A stretch of 64,000 nucleotides of DNA from Mycobacteriaceae bacterium (GTDB taxonomy: Bacteria; Actinomycetota; Actinomycetes; Mycobacteriales; Mycobacteriaceae). Of this stretch, positions 1 to 8,797 are shown in pieces. The DNA is taken from NCBI GenBank assembly GCA_019749805.1, contig JAIEPH010000022.1:1-64000 (forward strand), in the 5' to 3' direction. The notes beneath the pieces were generated by a model. It made no database searches, was not told the DNA's origin, and saw only the letters and a list, made by a program, of their open reading frames with translations. The position numbers were made by a program, and so were the translations under genes. The first letter of the stretch is position 1; the number at the start of each line of letters is the position of its first letter.

Positions 1-23
1 CGCGAACCCAAACCGGCACCATG

Positions 24-71
24 AGTGTCAGCGATGTCCCAAGACATAAGTGTCAGCGATGTCCCGAGACA
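24..71. repeat. Two tandem copies of a 23-bp sequence
   Basis: A 23-base sequence beginning AGTGTCAGCGATGTCCC occurs at 24-46 and again at 49-71, with one difference (CAAGACA versus CGAGACA) and a period of 25. Arrays of this style are seen at ends of mobile elements and in dispersed repeats of actinobacteria, but no transposase is visible here and the window starts just upstream, so the nature of the element is not decided. Confidence 0.7.
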
Positions 72-78
72 CCACAGT

Positions 79-109
79 TCGCTCAGCGACGGTTGGCGCA
101 CCGAAGTCG
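79..109. repeat. Partial copy of a dispersed palindromic (REP-like) repeat
   Basis: The stretch TCGCTCAGCGACGGTT followed by GGCGCACCGAAGTCG closely matches the right half of the palindromes found at 21007-21057 and 21944-21996. Only one arm is clear here. Three copies in 64 kb indicate a dispersed family rather than a local hairpin. Confidence 0.6.
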
Positions 110-230
110 CTGATGGGGAAGTCGCCGCCCTGCCGGCGCCGTCCATCGATGCGTTATGCAAATGTTGCAAATAGGACGACCAGCGGTGGGTATTCGCCAG
201 CCATAAGCGTTTCCCGGGGAGTGATAGCTT

Positions 231-743
231 CTGGCGTCTAAGGCATCGACGGTTGTTGCCGGAGTTTTCATTGCGGTGCTGGTTTCCGGTTGCGGAAGCG
301 GCCCGGAAGCGCGCCACGGCGCCGTCCTGGGGTCCGAGTCGGATCCTGCTGGAACGTCGGTGTCGAATGCGCGAATCATGCCGCTGTACGTTCCCGGCCG
401 TTGCTCTCTGCAGGCCGAAAGCTCCGCTGAACTGCAGTTCACGATCAGCAACGGACGAGCAACCGGGACGGAACGCTTGCTGAATGTTTCGTCCGCTGAC
501 GCGGAAAGGGTCCGCATGTCGCCCACGGACATCATCGAGATTCCGCCGGGGACGATCGTCGCTGCCGGCCAACCAGGTGCGAAATTCGATCCAGACAGCA
601 ACCGGCAGCCACTGGAAATCATGTTGCTTGGCATCGATCCTGCCCTCCGACCGGGTAGCTCGACGCGAGTCACGTTCGAGTTCAGTCTGGCCGGTGACAT
701 GCCGATACGAGTGTCGGTCGGGCCGTGTCCGGCGCAACCATGA
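231..743 (+). CDS. Putative lipoprotein of unknown function
   Basis: A protein of about 170 residues with a lipoprotein signal: after a short N-terminus containing Lys comes a hydrophobic run and the lipobox LVSGC, so the mature protein would be lipidated on Cys21 and face the outside of the membrane. The first ATG/GTG/TTG in frame (GTG 276) lies inside the lipobox and cannot give an export signal. The reading frame is open back to a stop at 225-227, and the only sensible start is a CTG at 231, with GGGGAG nine bases upstream. No domain recognised; the mature part ends with a Pro/Cys-containing tail. Its stop overlaps the start of the LuxR gene (ATGA), so the two are probably co-translated. 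Confidence 0.65.
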   Translation: MASKASTVVAGVFIAVLVSGCGSGPEARHGAVLGSESDPAGTSVSNARIMPLYVPGRCSLQAESSAELQFTISNGRATGTERLLNVSSADAERVRMSPTDIIEIPPGTIVAAGQPGAKFDPDSNRQPLEIMLLGIDPALRPGSSTRVTFEFSLAGDMPIRVSVGPCPAQP

Positions 744-1798
744 CGGTGCCCGGGCGACTGGAGGAGCGGGTGGCACGGCTATGTGCCCGTGTGCACGAAC
801 CGCTGGCGTTGCTGGCCGCCGTCGCGGCGAAGGTACGGCCGGTTATCCCGTACCGCGCTGCCGGGTGGCTACTCACCGACCCGGACACGCTGCTGCTCAC
901 CGGCGTACATACCGAAAACGTCACGCGTGCGCAGCATCTCGCGCTGATCGAGTGCGAGCTGACCACCGACGACGTCAACAAGTTCGTCGACCTCGCCAGG
1001 CGCGAAATTCCGGCGGCCTCGCTCAGCGCGGCCACAGGCGGTGATCTGAGTCGCAGTGCGCGTTGGTTGAAGGTGTATCAGCCCGCAGGATACGGCGACG
1101 AGATGCGGGGCGTCTTCAGTGACGGTGCGGCCACGTGGGGGCACTTCTGCCTGACCCGCGCGTCCGCTGATCCGTTCTTCTCCGATGACGAGGTCGATGT
1201 CATGGTGAGGCTATGCCCTCACGTAGCCAACGGGATTCGGGCCTGCCTACAGCTTGCGGCCCGACTCGGTAGCCCGGAGCCGACTTCGCCGGCGCTGGTG
1301 ATGCTCGCGGACGACGGCAGTATCGAGTCGACGACACCGCAGGTGTCCGATTGGTTAGGCCCGATCGACGACGAAAACTTGGGCAGTACCATCGTGCTGC
1401 ACGAGGTGGCGCAGCGCGCACGTGTTCTCGCCGAACAAGGCGTGGGTGAGCCGGCGATGGCGCGCGCCAGGGGACGTTCGGGGAAGTGGTTCGTGGTGCG
1501 AGGTGTCCGCCTCGAAGATGGACAGCCTGAATGCGGTCGCACGGCAGTACTTTTGGAACCGGCCAACCGGTCAGACATCGCACCGTTGCTAGTGCAGATG
1601 CATCATCTCACCCATCGGGAAAAGGAGATCACGCAACTGCTCTTGACGGGGATGGCAATCCGTGACATCGCTGACGAGTTGTGGATCACCGCCGACACGT
1701 TGCGCGGCCATGTGAAATCCGTCTTCGCCAAGCTCGGCGTCAACAGCCGGCCGGAATTGGCGGCGTTACTTTCGCAGGAGCCCGTCGTTTGGCATTGA
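740..1798 (+). CDS. LuxR-type transcriptional regulator with N-terminal sensor region
   Basis: 352 residues. The C-terminal 60 residues form a LuxR/GerE helix-turn-helix: LTHREKEITQLLLTG, then the recognition helix around TLRGHVKSVFAKLGV. The N-terminal part is GAF-like in length and pattern but is not identified further. An earlier in-frame GTG at 725 exists; the ATG at 740 is preferred because it overlaps the TGA of the upstream lipoprotein by the ATGA arrangement. This coupling suggests that the lipoprotein and regulator work together, for example as an envelope sensor and cytoplasmic responder, which is inference. The 3' end overlaps the convergent oxidoreductase by 33 bases. Confidence 0.85.
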   Translation: MTVPGRLEERVARLCARVHEPLALLAAVAAKVRPVIPYRAAGWLLTDPDTLLLTGVHTENVTRAQHLALIECELTTDDVNKFVDLARREIPAASLSAATGGDLSRSARWLKVYQPAGYGDEMRGVFSDGAATWGHFCLTRASADPFFSDDEVDVMVRLCPHVANGIRACLQLAARLGSPEPTSPALVMLADDGSIESTTPQVSDWLGPIDDENLGSTIVLHEVAQRARVLAEQGVGEPAMARARGRSGKWFVVRGVRLEDGQPECGRTAVLLEPANRSDIAPLLVQMHHLTHREKEITQLLLTGMAIRDIADELWITADTLRGHVKSVFAKLGVNSRPELAALLSQEPVVWH

Positions 1799-2950
1799 GG
1801 GTTGGACGGACAGGCCCGAACCTTCTGTTTCGCGGGAGATTTCGCGGGCTACGCGTCGAGCCAGGCGGCCGACGAACTTCGTCAGGCCCGGCCGGTACAC
1901 GTAGCCGACGAAGCGAAGCCCTGGGAGGAGTTCGGCACCACATCCGTCGCGGGGCATGCCTCGACGATCCAGCACCCCGAGGTGGCCGACAACGTCGGCC
2001 AGGCCGGTGCGATATCCCGTTGCGACGATGATGCTGTCTACACCCACTCGGCTGCCGTCCGCCAGCACCGCGCCGTCGGGTTCGAGTCGGTCCACGGCGG
2101 ACACCACGCGCAGCGAGCGGTCGCGAATCGCGTCAACCACCTCGCGGTCGACAATCGCCGTTCCGGCTCCGCGGCGCTTCAGTCCCGCGATCGGGCCCTC
2201 GGGCGGTGTGGCGAGCCCGAAACTGCTCAGGTCGCCGACGACCCGTCGCTGCATCGCCATCAGCATCTTGTCGACCAGGCCCGTGGGTAGGCGCAGAAAC
2301 AGTGGCACGGGAAGATCGGCGGGCAAACCGCCGACGACTCGCAGCAGGATGTTCGGCGGGGTACGAGCCGCCAGCCACACAGTGGTGTCAGATGAACGGC
2401 TCAACTCGTAGGCGATCTCCAGGCCGGTTGAGCCGGCTCCGACAACCAACACACGTTCCCCGCTGAACGGCGTGGCGTTGCGGTAGTGCGCGGCGTGCAG
2501 GAGGCGACCCGCATAGTCGTGATCTTGGGTCCACTGGGGGAACGCGGGACGGTTGAAAATGCCAGTGGCGACGACAACGTGGCGGGACGTCAGCGTTCCA
2601 TGATTGGTCGAGACAGCCCACCCGCCGTCGGCCAGCGGGTCGAGGCGGGTCACCTCGACTCCTAGCAGGACGGGGACTTTCCGACGCCCGGCGAAAGTTT
2701 GCAAGTACTCCACATACTGGTCGCGGGTCGGAAACTGTCCGAAGCTGCGAGGAAACGGCACGCCTGGCAGCGCTGAGTTGCGCCGGCAGGTGTTGAACCG
2801 CAAAGCGTCGTATCGCGCCGCCCATGCCGCCGCGGTCTGCGTACCGCGCTCGAGGACGGTGGCTTCGATTCCTCGTGCACGTAGCGCGGCGGCGGTGGCC
2901 AGGCCGGCCGGGCCGCTGCCGATGACCAGTACGCTGTGGTCCCTTTCCAC
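1766..2950 (-). CDS. Flavin-containing monooxygenase-like oxidoreductase
   Basis: 394 residues with two Rossmann motifs: GSGPAG near residue 12 for FAD and GAGSTG near 173 for NADPH. Between them sits YAGRLLHAAHYR, which fits the FMO signature (F/Y)xGxxxHxxx(Y/F). Such enzymes put one oxygen atom on a soft nucleophile or carry out Baeyer-Villiger-type reactions in the cytoplasm. The substrate cannot be told from sequence. The gene is alone on its strand, converges on the LuxR gene and is divergent from the exported protein at 3121. Confidence 0.85.
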   Translation of the reverse strand: MERDHSVLVIGSGPAGLATAAALRARGIEATVLERGTQTAAAWAARYDALRFNTCRRNSALPGVPFPRSFGQFPTRDQYVEYLQTFAGRRKVPVLLGVEVTRLDPLADGGWAVSTNHGTLTSRHVVVATGIFNRPAFPQWTQDHDYAGRLLHAAHYRNATPFSGERVLVVGAGSTGLEIAYELSRSSDTTVWLAARTPPNILLRVVGGLPADLPVPLFLRLPTGLVDKMLMAMQRRVVGDLSSFGLATPPEGPIAGLKRRGAGTAIVDREVVDAIRDRSLRVVSAVDRLEPDGAVLADGSRVGVDSIIVATGYRTGLADVVGHLGVLDRRGMPRDGCGAELLPGLRFVGYVYRPGLTKFVGRLARRVAREISRETEGSGLSVQPSMPNDGLLRK

Positions 2951-3120
2951 GACTCCTCCTGCGGCGTTGCCTGTAGATCAGCGTGGTCGCCGACTCAGCC
3001 GCGCGCCATCCCATAGCTGGGGGGTCTTCGCCTGGACTGCTGAGGGGTAACGTCGACGCCCTGACCGGCGATGACACGGGCATGCTGCGAGTCACAACCG
3101 CACCATCTAGGGTGTGGACC

Positions 3121-3657
3121 GTGCTGAACAGAATGCTGATCGGCGTCGTGGCGTCTGCGGGGGCGACCCTCATCGGACTGCCGGGCATCGCGATGGCCCA
3201 GCCGCCGGCACCACCGCCACCGCCACCTCCACCGAACGTGAACGCGTACGCGCCGATGAAGCTGTCGGAGTACCAGGTGGTGGACAATCAGTGGTACGCC
3301 TTCAAGACGCCCGACGGCCTGACCTGCGTCTTGCAGCGCAACGGCGGCTACGGCTGCAGCGGCCCGATCCCCGGGGCGCCCGAGGGCGCGAACCTCGTCA
3401 GTGGTGGTCCCGGCGTCCCGTCGTTCGCCAACTCGGCGGGGGATGTGTTCGCCAACGTCAACGCCAAGCCGCTGCCCGCAGGTTCGCGCCTGAGCTATCA
3501 GACGGTCAGCTGCGGTAGCGACGGGTCGGTGACAACCTGCTCGGACAGCCGCAACCAGTCCGGGTTCGTGCTCAGCCCGGCGGGCAGCTTCATCATCAAC
3601 GGCGGCATCAACCCGCTGCTGGATCGGCCCGAGGGCACCAACCCGTACTTCAACTGA
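3121..3657 (+). CDS. Exported proline-rich small protein
   Basis: 178 residues from GTG 3121 (ATG 3133 is an alternative; the frame is open further upstream but those residues do not look like signal sequence). The N-terminus is a Sec signal peptide ending AMAQ, followed at once by PPAPP and a run of prolines. The mature domain has four cysteines, in LTCVLQ, GYGCSG, VSCGSD and TTCSDS, which could make two disulfides. This architecture is common for mycobacterial secreted proteins of unknown role. No enzyme motif seen. Confidence 0.75.
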   Translation: MLNRMLIGVVASAGATLIGLPGIAMAQPPAPPPPPPPPNVNAYAPMKLSEYQVVDNQWYAFKTPDGLTCVLQRNGGYGCSGPIPGAPEGANLVSGGPGVPSFANSAGDVFANVNAKPLPAGSRLSYQTVSCGSDGSVTTCSDSRNQSGFVLSPAGSFIINGGINPLLDRPEGTNPYFN

Positions 3658-3665
3658 GCTCCGCG

Positions 3666-4691
3666 CTAGAACCCCGAGCCGTACACCTCGTGGCCGGGCT
3701 TCTCGGCGGCCAGGCCACGGTAGGCCTGTTCGACGGTGGAACCGTGGTTGATGACGCCGTCGACCTCGCGCGCGATCGGCATTGAAATGCCGTACTTGTC
3801 GGCGAATTCCATGATCACGCTGGCGGCCTTGACGCCCTCGGCGACCTGGTTCATGGAGGAGATGATCTCGTCGATCGACTTTCCGGAGCCGAGTTGTTCG
3901 CCGACGTGGCGATTGCGACTGCGTTGGCTGGTGCAGGTCACGATCAGGTCGCCCATGCCGGCGAGGCCGGCGAAGGTATCGCGGTGTCCGCCCATCGCTT
4001 CGCCGAGTTTCGACATCTCGCGCAGCGCGCGGGCGATCACCATTGCACGAGTGTTTTCACCGATGCCGAGGGAATAGCCCATTCCCACGGCGATCGCGTA
4101 CACGTTCTTGAGTGCACCGGCCATTTCCACGCCTACGACATCGTCGGTGGTATAGGTGCGAAATCGCCTGGTGCGGAACAGGTTTCCAAGATTCGCGGCG
4201 AGACGTTGGTCGGGCATGGCGAGCACCGCGGCGGCCGCGTAACCCTCGGCCACTTCCCGCGCGATGTTCGGCCCGGCGAGGATACCGGCTGGGTGTCCGG
4301 GCAGCACCTCGTCGACGACCTGGCTCATGCGGTAATTCGTGCCCTGCTCGAGACCCTTGACCAGAGACACCACCGGCACCCACGGTCGTAGTTCCTTCGC
4401 GAGTTCGGTCAGCACACCGCGGAAGCCGTGCGATGGCACCCCCATCACGATCACATCAGCGCATTCGGCGGCCTCGGAGAAGTCGGTGGTGGCCTTGAGG
4501 GTGTGCGCCAGCTCGACCTCGTTGCCGAGGTACTTGGTGTTGCGGTGCTTGTCGTTGATGTCGTCGGCGGTCTCCTGGGAACGCACCCACTGCAGCGTCG
4601 GCCCGCGCCTGGCGCAAATGGACGCCACGGTGGTGCCCCATGAGCCTCCACCGAGGACGACGACTTTGGGTTCGCGCTGCGCAGGTGCCAT
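3666..4691 (-). CDS. gpsA: NAD(P)H-dependent glycerol-3-phosphate dehydrogenase
   Basis: 341 residues; reduces dihydroxyacetone phosphate to sn-glycerol-3-phosphate, the backbone for phospholipid synthesis. The dinucleotide-binding motif GGGSWGTT lies near residue 13. The C-terminal catalytic part contains LKNVYAIAVG, with the catalytic Lys, and the family stretch around FAGLAGMGDL. The frame is open to 4913 upstream, but homology starts at MAPAQREPK (ATG 4691), so the longer reading is rejected. It stands alone, convergent with the preceding exported-protein gene and divergent from the transglutaminase-like gene. Confidence 0.95.
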   Translation of the reverse strand: MAPAQREPKVVVLGGGSWGTTVASICARRGPTLQWVRSQETADDINDKHRNTKYLGNEVELAHTLKATTDFSEAAECADVIVMGVPSHGFRGVLTELAKELRPWVPVVSLVKGLEQGTNYRMSQVVDEVLPGHPAGILAGPNIAREVAEGYAAAAVLAMPDQRLAANLGNLFRTRRFRTYTTDDVVGVEMAGALKNVYAIAVGMGYSLGIGENTRAMVIARALREMSKLGEAMGGHRDTFAGLAGMGDLIVTCTSQRSRNRHVGEQLGSGKSIDEIISSMNQVAEGVKAASVIMEFADKYGISMPIAREVDGVINHGSTVEQAYRGLAAEKPGHEVYGSGF

Positions 4692-4824
4692 GCCGATCAG
4701 GGTATGACTGTCGGCGAGCTGCGCGGACCGGTTTGTGGCGACTGAATGCGGGTAGATGCTGTGGCGGGTCCCACGTTCGTCGTCTGGCTCGCACAACCTG
4801 ACCGAGAGGCGCATCATCAGCAGC

Positions 4825-5628
4825 ATGAGGCGAGACGTCGGCGCACAGCTCGAGGTCCAGGTGCTCGCGCCGACCGAACTGGAGTTCCAGATCGCCGTCG
4901 CACCCCACGTCAATGTTCAGGTGTCGGAATCGTTGTCGTTCGTGTTGGACGGAAAACCTGTGCAGCCCTTGGAGATAAGCGGAACGCACGGCAACAGGAT
5001 CCACAAGCTCGACGTTGCGGACGGATTGCTGACGGTCGACTATGCCGCGACCGTCACCGGACGAGCTGATCCGCCGCCGGTCACCGAGTACGAGAAGTCG
5101 GTGTACCTGAGGCCGAGCCGCTACGCGGAGGCCGACAAGTTCTTCGGGTTCGCGGCAACGGAATTCGGCAAGTACGTCGACTCGGCGACGCTGTTGGAGA
5201 AGGTGTCGTCATGGGTGGGTACGCGGCTGAACTACGTGCCCGGGTCCAGCGACCCGATCGACGGCGCCGCGGACACGTTGCTCGCCGGTGCCGGAGTCTG
5301 CCGCGACTTCGCGCACCTGGTGGTGGCGCTGCTGCGAGCCGTGTTCGTCCCGGCCCGCGTGGTCTCGGTGTACGCGCCGGGCCTGTTCCCGATGGACTTT
5401 CACGCGGTGGCCGAGGCGTTCGTCGAGGGGCAGTGGCGCGTCGTCGACGCCACCCTGCTGGCGCCGCGGCAGACACTGGTCCGCATCGCCACCGGACGCG
5501 ACGCCGCCGACACCGCCTTCCTGGACAACCACAAGGGCGGGATCAACCTGAACTGGATGTCGGTGACCGCCGTCACCGACGGCGATCTGCCGAGGGACCA
5601 GATCGGCGAACTGGTGTCGATCGGCTAA
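4825..5628 (+). CDS. Transglutaminase-like cysteine protease family protein
   Basis: 267 residues with an N-terminal beta-rich region typical of bacterial transglutaminase-like proteins and a core carrying the triad Cys (GAGVCRDFAH), His (DFHAVAEAF) and Asp (VVDATLL). These are usually cytosolic peptidases or amide-bond-editing enzymes; no signal peptide is present. ATG 4825 is chosen over the upstream ATG 4756 because the extra 23 residues are polar and unlike the family. The stop is only 4 bases from the convergent YajQ gene. Confidence 0.85.
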   Translation: MRRDVGAQLEVQVLAPTELEFQIAVAPHVNVQVSESLSFVLDGKPVQPLEISGTHGNRIHKLDVADGLLTVDYAATVTGRADPPPVTEYEKSVYLRPSRYAEADKFFGFAATEFGKYVDSATLLEKVSSWVGTRLNYVPGSSDPIDGAADTLLAGAGVCRDFAHLVVALLRAVFVPARVVSVYAPGLFPMDFHAVAEAFVEGQWRVVDATLLAPRQTLVRIATGRDAADTAFLDNHKGGINLNWMSVTAVTDGDLPRDQIGELVSIG

Positions 5629-5632
5629 GCCG

Positions 5633-6124
5633 TCAGCGGTAGTTGACGAACTGCAGAGCGACGTCCAGGTCGGAGCCCTTGAGCAGGGCGATGACGGCCT
5701 GAAGGTCGTCGCGCTTCTTCGACGACACCCGGATCTCATCGCCCTGGATCTGAGCCTTGACGCCCTTGGGACCCTCGTCGCGGATGATCTTGGTGATCTT
5801 CTTGGCGTCCTCGCTGCTAATGCCCTGTTTCATCTGGCCGCTGACCTTGAAGGTCTTGCCCGAAGCCTGCGGCTCGCCGACGTCGAAGGCCTTCATGGAG
5901 ATGTCGCGGCGGATCAGCTTTTCCTTGAAGACGTCGATCGCCGCCTTGGCCCGCTCCTCGGTCGAAGACGTGATGACGACGGTCTCCTCGCCCTGCCAGG
6001 CGATGGAGGTGTCGGTGCCGCGAAAGTCGTAGCGCGTGGACAGCTCCTTGGCCGCTTGGTTCAGTGCGTTGTCGGCCTCCTGACGGTCGACCTTGCTGAC
6101 GACGTCGAACGATGAATCCGCCAT
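5633..6124 (-). CDS. YajQ-family nucleotide-binding protein (UPF0234)
   Basis: 163 residues, full length for the family, starting [13 protein letters not shown]. YajQ proteins are small two-domain cytoplasmic proteins; some bind cyclic di-GMP, and the role in mycobacteria is not settled. The GGAGGGCC-like sequence just upstream of ATG 6124 supports this start over the 33-residue longer frame. It is followed by the convergent transglutaminase-like gene and preceded by tRNA-Tyr on the other strand. Confidence 0.93.
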   Translation of the reverse strand: MADSSFDVVSKVDRQEADNALNQAAKELSTRYDFRGTDTSIAWQGEETVVITSSTEERAKAAIDVFKEKLIRRDISMKAFDVGEPQASGKTFKVSGQMKQGISSEDAKKITKIIRDEGPKGVKAQIQGDEIRVSSKKRDDLQAVIALLKGSDLDVALQFVNYR

Positions 6125-6226
6125 TGGACTCGGCCCTCCTGGTGTCTGGTGCGTTTTCGTCTTAGCCCCATCCTCGTTGTACCCTGCTATTCGCACCAAA
6201 CCGGCACCCGGTTGGTGCAGCACCCA

Positions 6227-6309
6227 GGCAGGTTGCCCGAGCGGCCAATGGGAGCGGACTGTAAATCCGTCGGCTAACGCCTACGCAGGTTCGAATCCTG
6301 CACCTGCCA
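6227..6309 (+). tRNA. tRNA-Tyr (anticodon GTA)
   Basis: The acceptor stem GGCAGGT (6227-6233) pairs with ACCTGCC (6302-6308), with discriminator base A at 6309. The anticodon loop reads ACTGTAAATC, giving GTA, and a long class II variable arm follows, as expected for bacterial tRNA-Tyr. The T arm contains GGTTCGAATCC. CCA is not encoded. No integrated element abuts its 3' end. Confidence 0.95.
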
Positions 6310-6481
6310 CCCAGCATTGCCCTAGGTCAGGAGTGGTTTTCACGCCCGACAGCGCAGCGCGCGATGGGCCTGCGATCCCGGTCAGCGAAGGCGGCTCGGA
6401 TTCGTCCGCTGATCTGACTAGCGGAACGGTAGGTCTTCTCGCACTTTGCCTGCACAACTTCGGTCTAGGCGTGCGACTGAG

Positions 6482-7264
6482 CTATGCGACGTTGGCGTGG
6501 GGCGCGTCGAATCCAAAGAGCAGTGGCTCCAGGGCGGCGAACAGTTGCTTGCGGTCGCTGATGTGGAAGTGGTTGCCTTTGAGCATCTGCACTGAGAATT
6601 CGGCCACGGTACGCGAACTCCACTGGCGCAGCTCACGCTCGCTGACCAGGAAGTCGTCGCTGCCACCGAAGGCGTGGATCGGGCACGTCAGGGGCACCGA
6701 CGTGGCGTCGTCATCCGTTGCGCCGAGACGCAGGTCGATTCGAGCTAACGCGACCGCTTTCTTCCGCAAACACGGCCACCGGTCCAGCTCGACCGGTAGA
6801 CCGCCGATGTCGGACAGGACCTTGCTCAGCTGGTGATCGTCGACGTCGTGCACCATGTGTATCGCTGTCGGCAGGTGCGGTGGGGGGAAGGAAGACACGA
6901 TCAAGGCGCTCGGCAGGGGTAGGCCCGCCGCCGCGCGCAGACTCGCCAATCGGTACGCCACGAGTGCGCCGAAGCTGTGGCCGAAGAATACGTGCGGTTC
7001 GTCGAGCAGCGGACCGAGCTGATCGTGGATCGCCTCAACGAGCTCGCTCAGCGTGGCGAAGCGTTCGCGATCGGGCACGTCGACGGCAACAACGTCGACG
7101 TCCGCGCTGAGGCCCCTCTTCCAGAGGTTGAACGAGCTGGCCCCGCCCCCGGCGTGATGGAAGCAGATCAAGCGGACGCGTCGAGTCGCCTTCCGCGAGC
7201 TCGTCGCAGCCGACAAACGGGCGATCGGACGGGCGGGCTCTTCCGTCAGCGTCTTGACCAACAT
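6482..7264 (-). CDS. Type II thioesterase (alpha/beta hydrolase)
   Basis: 260 residues of the GrsT/TesA type, which clear misprimed acyl groups from carrier proteins of polyketide or peptide synthases. Visible motifs: HHAGGGASSF (oxyanion region), nucleophile elbow GHSFGA, the acid in FGGSDDF, and the catalytic His in GNHFHIS. The start ATG 7264 has GGGAGGA six bases upstream; the frame runs 15 codons further but that part lacks a ribosome site. No synthase gene is within the window, so the partner must be elsewhere. Confidence 0.88.
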   Translation of the reverse strand: MLVKTLTEEPARPIARLSAATSSRKATRRVRLICFHHAGGGASSFNLWKRGLSADVDVVAVDVPDRERFATLSELVEAIHDQLGPLLDEPHVFFGHSFGALVAYRLASLRAAAGLPLPSALIVSSFPPPHLPTAIHMVHDVDDHQLSKVLSDIGGLPVELDRWPCLRKKAVALARIDLRLGATDDDATSVPLTCPIHAFGGSDDFLVSERELRQWSSRTVAEFSVQMLKGNHFHISDRKQLFAALEPLLFGFDAPHANVA

Positions 7265-7575
7265 GTCGGGTCCTCCCGGTGGTGTTGAGAACGACTTTGA
7301 CGTCGGCACCTTGGCGAATCCTTAAAGGATCTGCGTGCACTGTGAGCAACCGTCAGAAACGCGGCCGCCTTGTCGGTAGGCCGACCAGAACTCGACTGGC
7401 CAGCGCTGGTGCCTGCCACCCTGGTCAGAGCGTCTGCCGCCGTCAGCGCCGGACCTGCCTCCGTTCGCCTGCAAGATCCAGAGGGCACCCGTGTAACGCC
7501 TGCTGCATTCGGCGCCACTTCGTACGGTAACCATCAGCGGGGCCGTGATCGGCGCCACGGAATGAAGGAGACGTT
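7265..7575. other. Intergenic region between divergent genes
   Basis: No coding signal was found on either strand in these 311 bases. They must hold the promoters of the thioesterase (minus) and of the 7576 operon (plus). The only motif noted is a possible ECF-type promoter at 7526-7553. Confidence 0.6.
7526..7553 (+). promoter_or_regulatory. Possible ECF-sigma promoter upstream of the 7576-9681 operon
   Basis: GGTAACC (7526-7532), a 17-base spacer and CGGC (7550-7553) resemble the GGAACC/CGTT-style elements used by ECF sigma factors. The position, about 20 bases before ATG 7576, would fit autoregulation by the ECF factor encoded in the same operon. This is a pattern match only. Confidence 0.25.
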
Positions 7576-8079
7576 ATGGCGGGGATCCATCTCGAGGGCA
7601 GGATCGACGAATCCTCGACGGAGTCGACGGTGGCACGAGTAGGCGCTGTGCTCGCGCGGTATGGCCTGGTTGTCGTGATCGGCTGGATTGGCCTTCTGAA
7701 GTTCACGGCCTATGAAGCGCAGGGCATCGAGCCGCTGGTGGCTCACAGTCCGTTCATGTCGTGGGTGTACGGGGTGTTCTCGGTGGGCGCCTTCGCGGCG
7801 CTGCTTGGCGTTGTCGAGGTGGGCACCGCGGTGCTGCTCGCGGTCAAGCCGTGGTGGCCGCGCCTGTCGGCGCTCGGCAGTGTTGCGTCGATTGGACTGT
7901 TCGTCGCCACGATCAGCTTTCTGTTCACGACGCCCGGCGTCGGCGAGGCATCGGCCGGCGGCTTCCCGTTTTTGTCGATGACAGGTCAGTTTCTGATCAA
8001 AGATGTTGCGCTGCTCGGGCTTTCGGTATGGAGTCTGGGCGACGCGCTGCGCGCGGCCAGGGTGGCGCAGCATGCCTGA
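7576..8079 (+). CDS. DUF417 (YkgB/RclC-like) membrane protein
   Basis: 167 residues with about four transmembrane helices (near 26-45, 68-90, 97-120 and 140-158). The family stretch ISFLFTTPG followed by GQFLIKDVALLG is typical of DUF417, which includes E. coli RclC of the reactive-chlorine response. A good ribosome site, AAGGAG, lies six bases before ATG 7576. The stop overlaps the next gene by 8 bases. The role here is inferred to be redox or envelope stress; direct function is unknown. Confidence 0.85.
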   Translation: MAGIHLEGRIDESSTESTVARVGAVLARYGLVVVIGWIGLLKFTAYEAQGIEPLVAHSPFMSWVYGVFSVGAFAALLGVVEVGTAVLLAVKPWWPRLSALGSVASIGLFVATISFLFTTPGVGEASAGGFPFLSMTGQFLIKDVALLGLSVWSLGDALRAARVAQHA

Positions 8080-8788
8080 GCTCGGCTGGGATTTCTCTGG
8101 ATTGCGGGCCCTGTTCATCAACTGCACGTTGAAGAAGTCCCCGGAGCTCAGTAACACCGGCGGCTTGATCGACATCTCGACGCGGATCATGGCAGCCCAC
8201 GGTGTCGAGGTCGACGTCGTGCGCGCGATCGACCACGACATCGCCACCGGGGTGTGGCCCGACATGCGTGAACACGGCTGGGACAGCGATGATTGGCCCG
8301 AGATCTTCGACAAGGTACTTGCCTCAGACATTCTGGTGCTGGCGGGCCCGATCTGGCTGGGTGACAACAGCTCTGTGATGAAGAAAGTGCATGAACGCCT
8401 TTATGGTGGCTCCCACCTGCTCAACGATGCCGGCCAATACCTGTACTACGGACGCGTCGGAGGCTGCCTGATCACCGGCAACGAGGACGGGGTCAAGCAC
8501 TGTGCCCAAAACGTGCTCTACACCCTGCAACACATCGGATACACCATTCCGCCGCAGGCCGATGCAGGCTGGATTGGCGAAGCGGGGCCGGGGCCGTCGT
8601 ACCTGGATCCCGATTCCGGCGGACCGGATAACGACTTCACGAACCGCAATACGACGTTCATGACGTGGAATCTGATGCATTTGGCCCGCATGCTGCGCGA
8701 CGGTGGCGGAGTACCGGCGTACGGAAACCTTCGAACCGGTTGGGATGCGGGATGCCGGTATGACTTCGAGAACCCCGAGTACCGCTGA
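8072..8788 (+). CDS. Flavodoxin-fold NAD(P)H-dependent FMN oxidoreductase-like protein
   Basis: 238 residues. The N-terminal beta strand and loop ALFINCTLKKSPELSN and the region LVLAGPIWLGDNSS are typical of the FMN-binding flavodoxin fold of NADPH-dependent FMN reductases. ATG 8072 overlaps the upstream membrane-protein stop by 8 bases, so expression is coupled. The reading frame continues 23 codons upstream inside the previous gene and is not used. Likely a cytoplasmic quinone or disulfide-stress reductase; the substrate is unknown. Confidence 0.85.
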   Translation: MPELGWDFSGLRALFINCTLKKSPELSNTGGLIDISTRIMAAHGVEVDVVRAIDHDIATGVWPDMREHGWDSDDWPEIFDKVLASDILVLAGPIWLGDNSSVMKKVHERLYGGSHLLNDAGQYLYYGRVGGCLITGNEDGVKHCAQNVLYTLQHIGYTIPPQADAGWIGEAGPGPSYLDPDSGGPDNDFTNRNTTFMTWNLMHLARMLRDGGGVPAYGNLRTGWDAGCRYDFENPEYR

Positions 8789-8797
8789 GCGGATACG

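Noticed and set aside
3666..4913. Longer gpsA with 74 extra N-terminal residues
   Set aside because: Extra residues are unlike the family, and the Rossmann motif follows directly from ATG 4691.
7534..8367. Minus-strand 277-residue frame
   Set aside because: It is antisense to the DUF417 and flavodoxin-fold genes, which have ribosome sites and family motifs.
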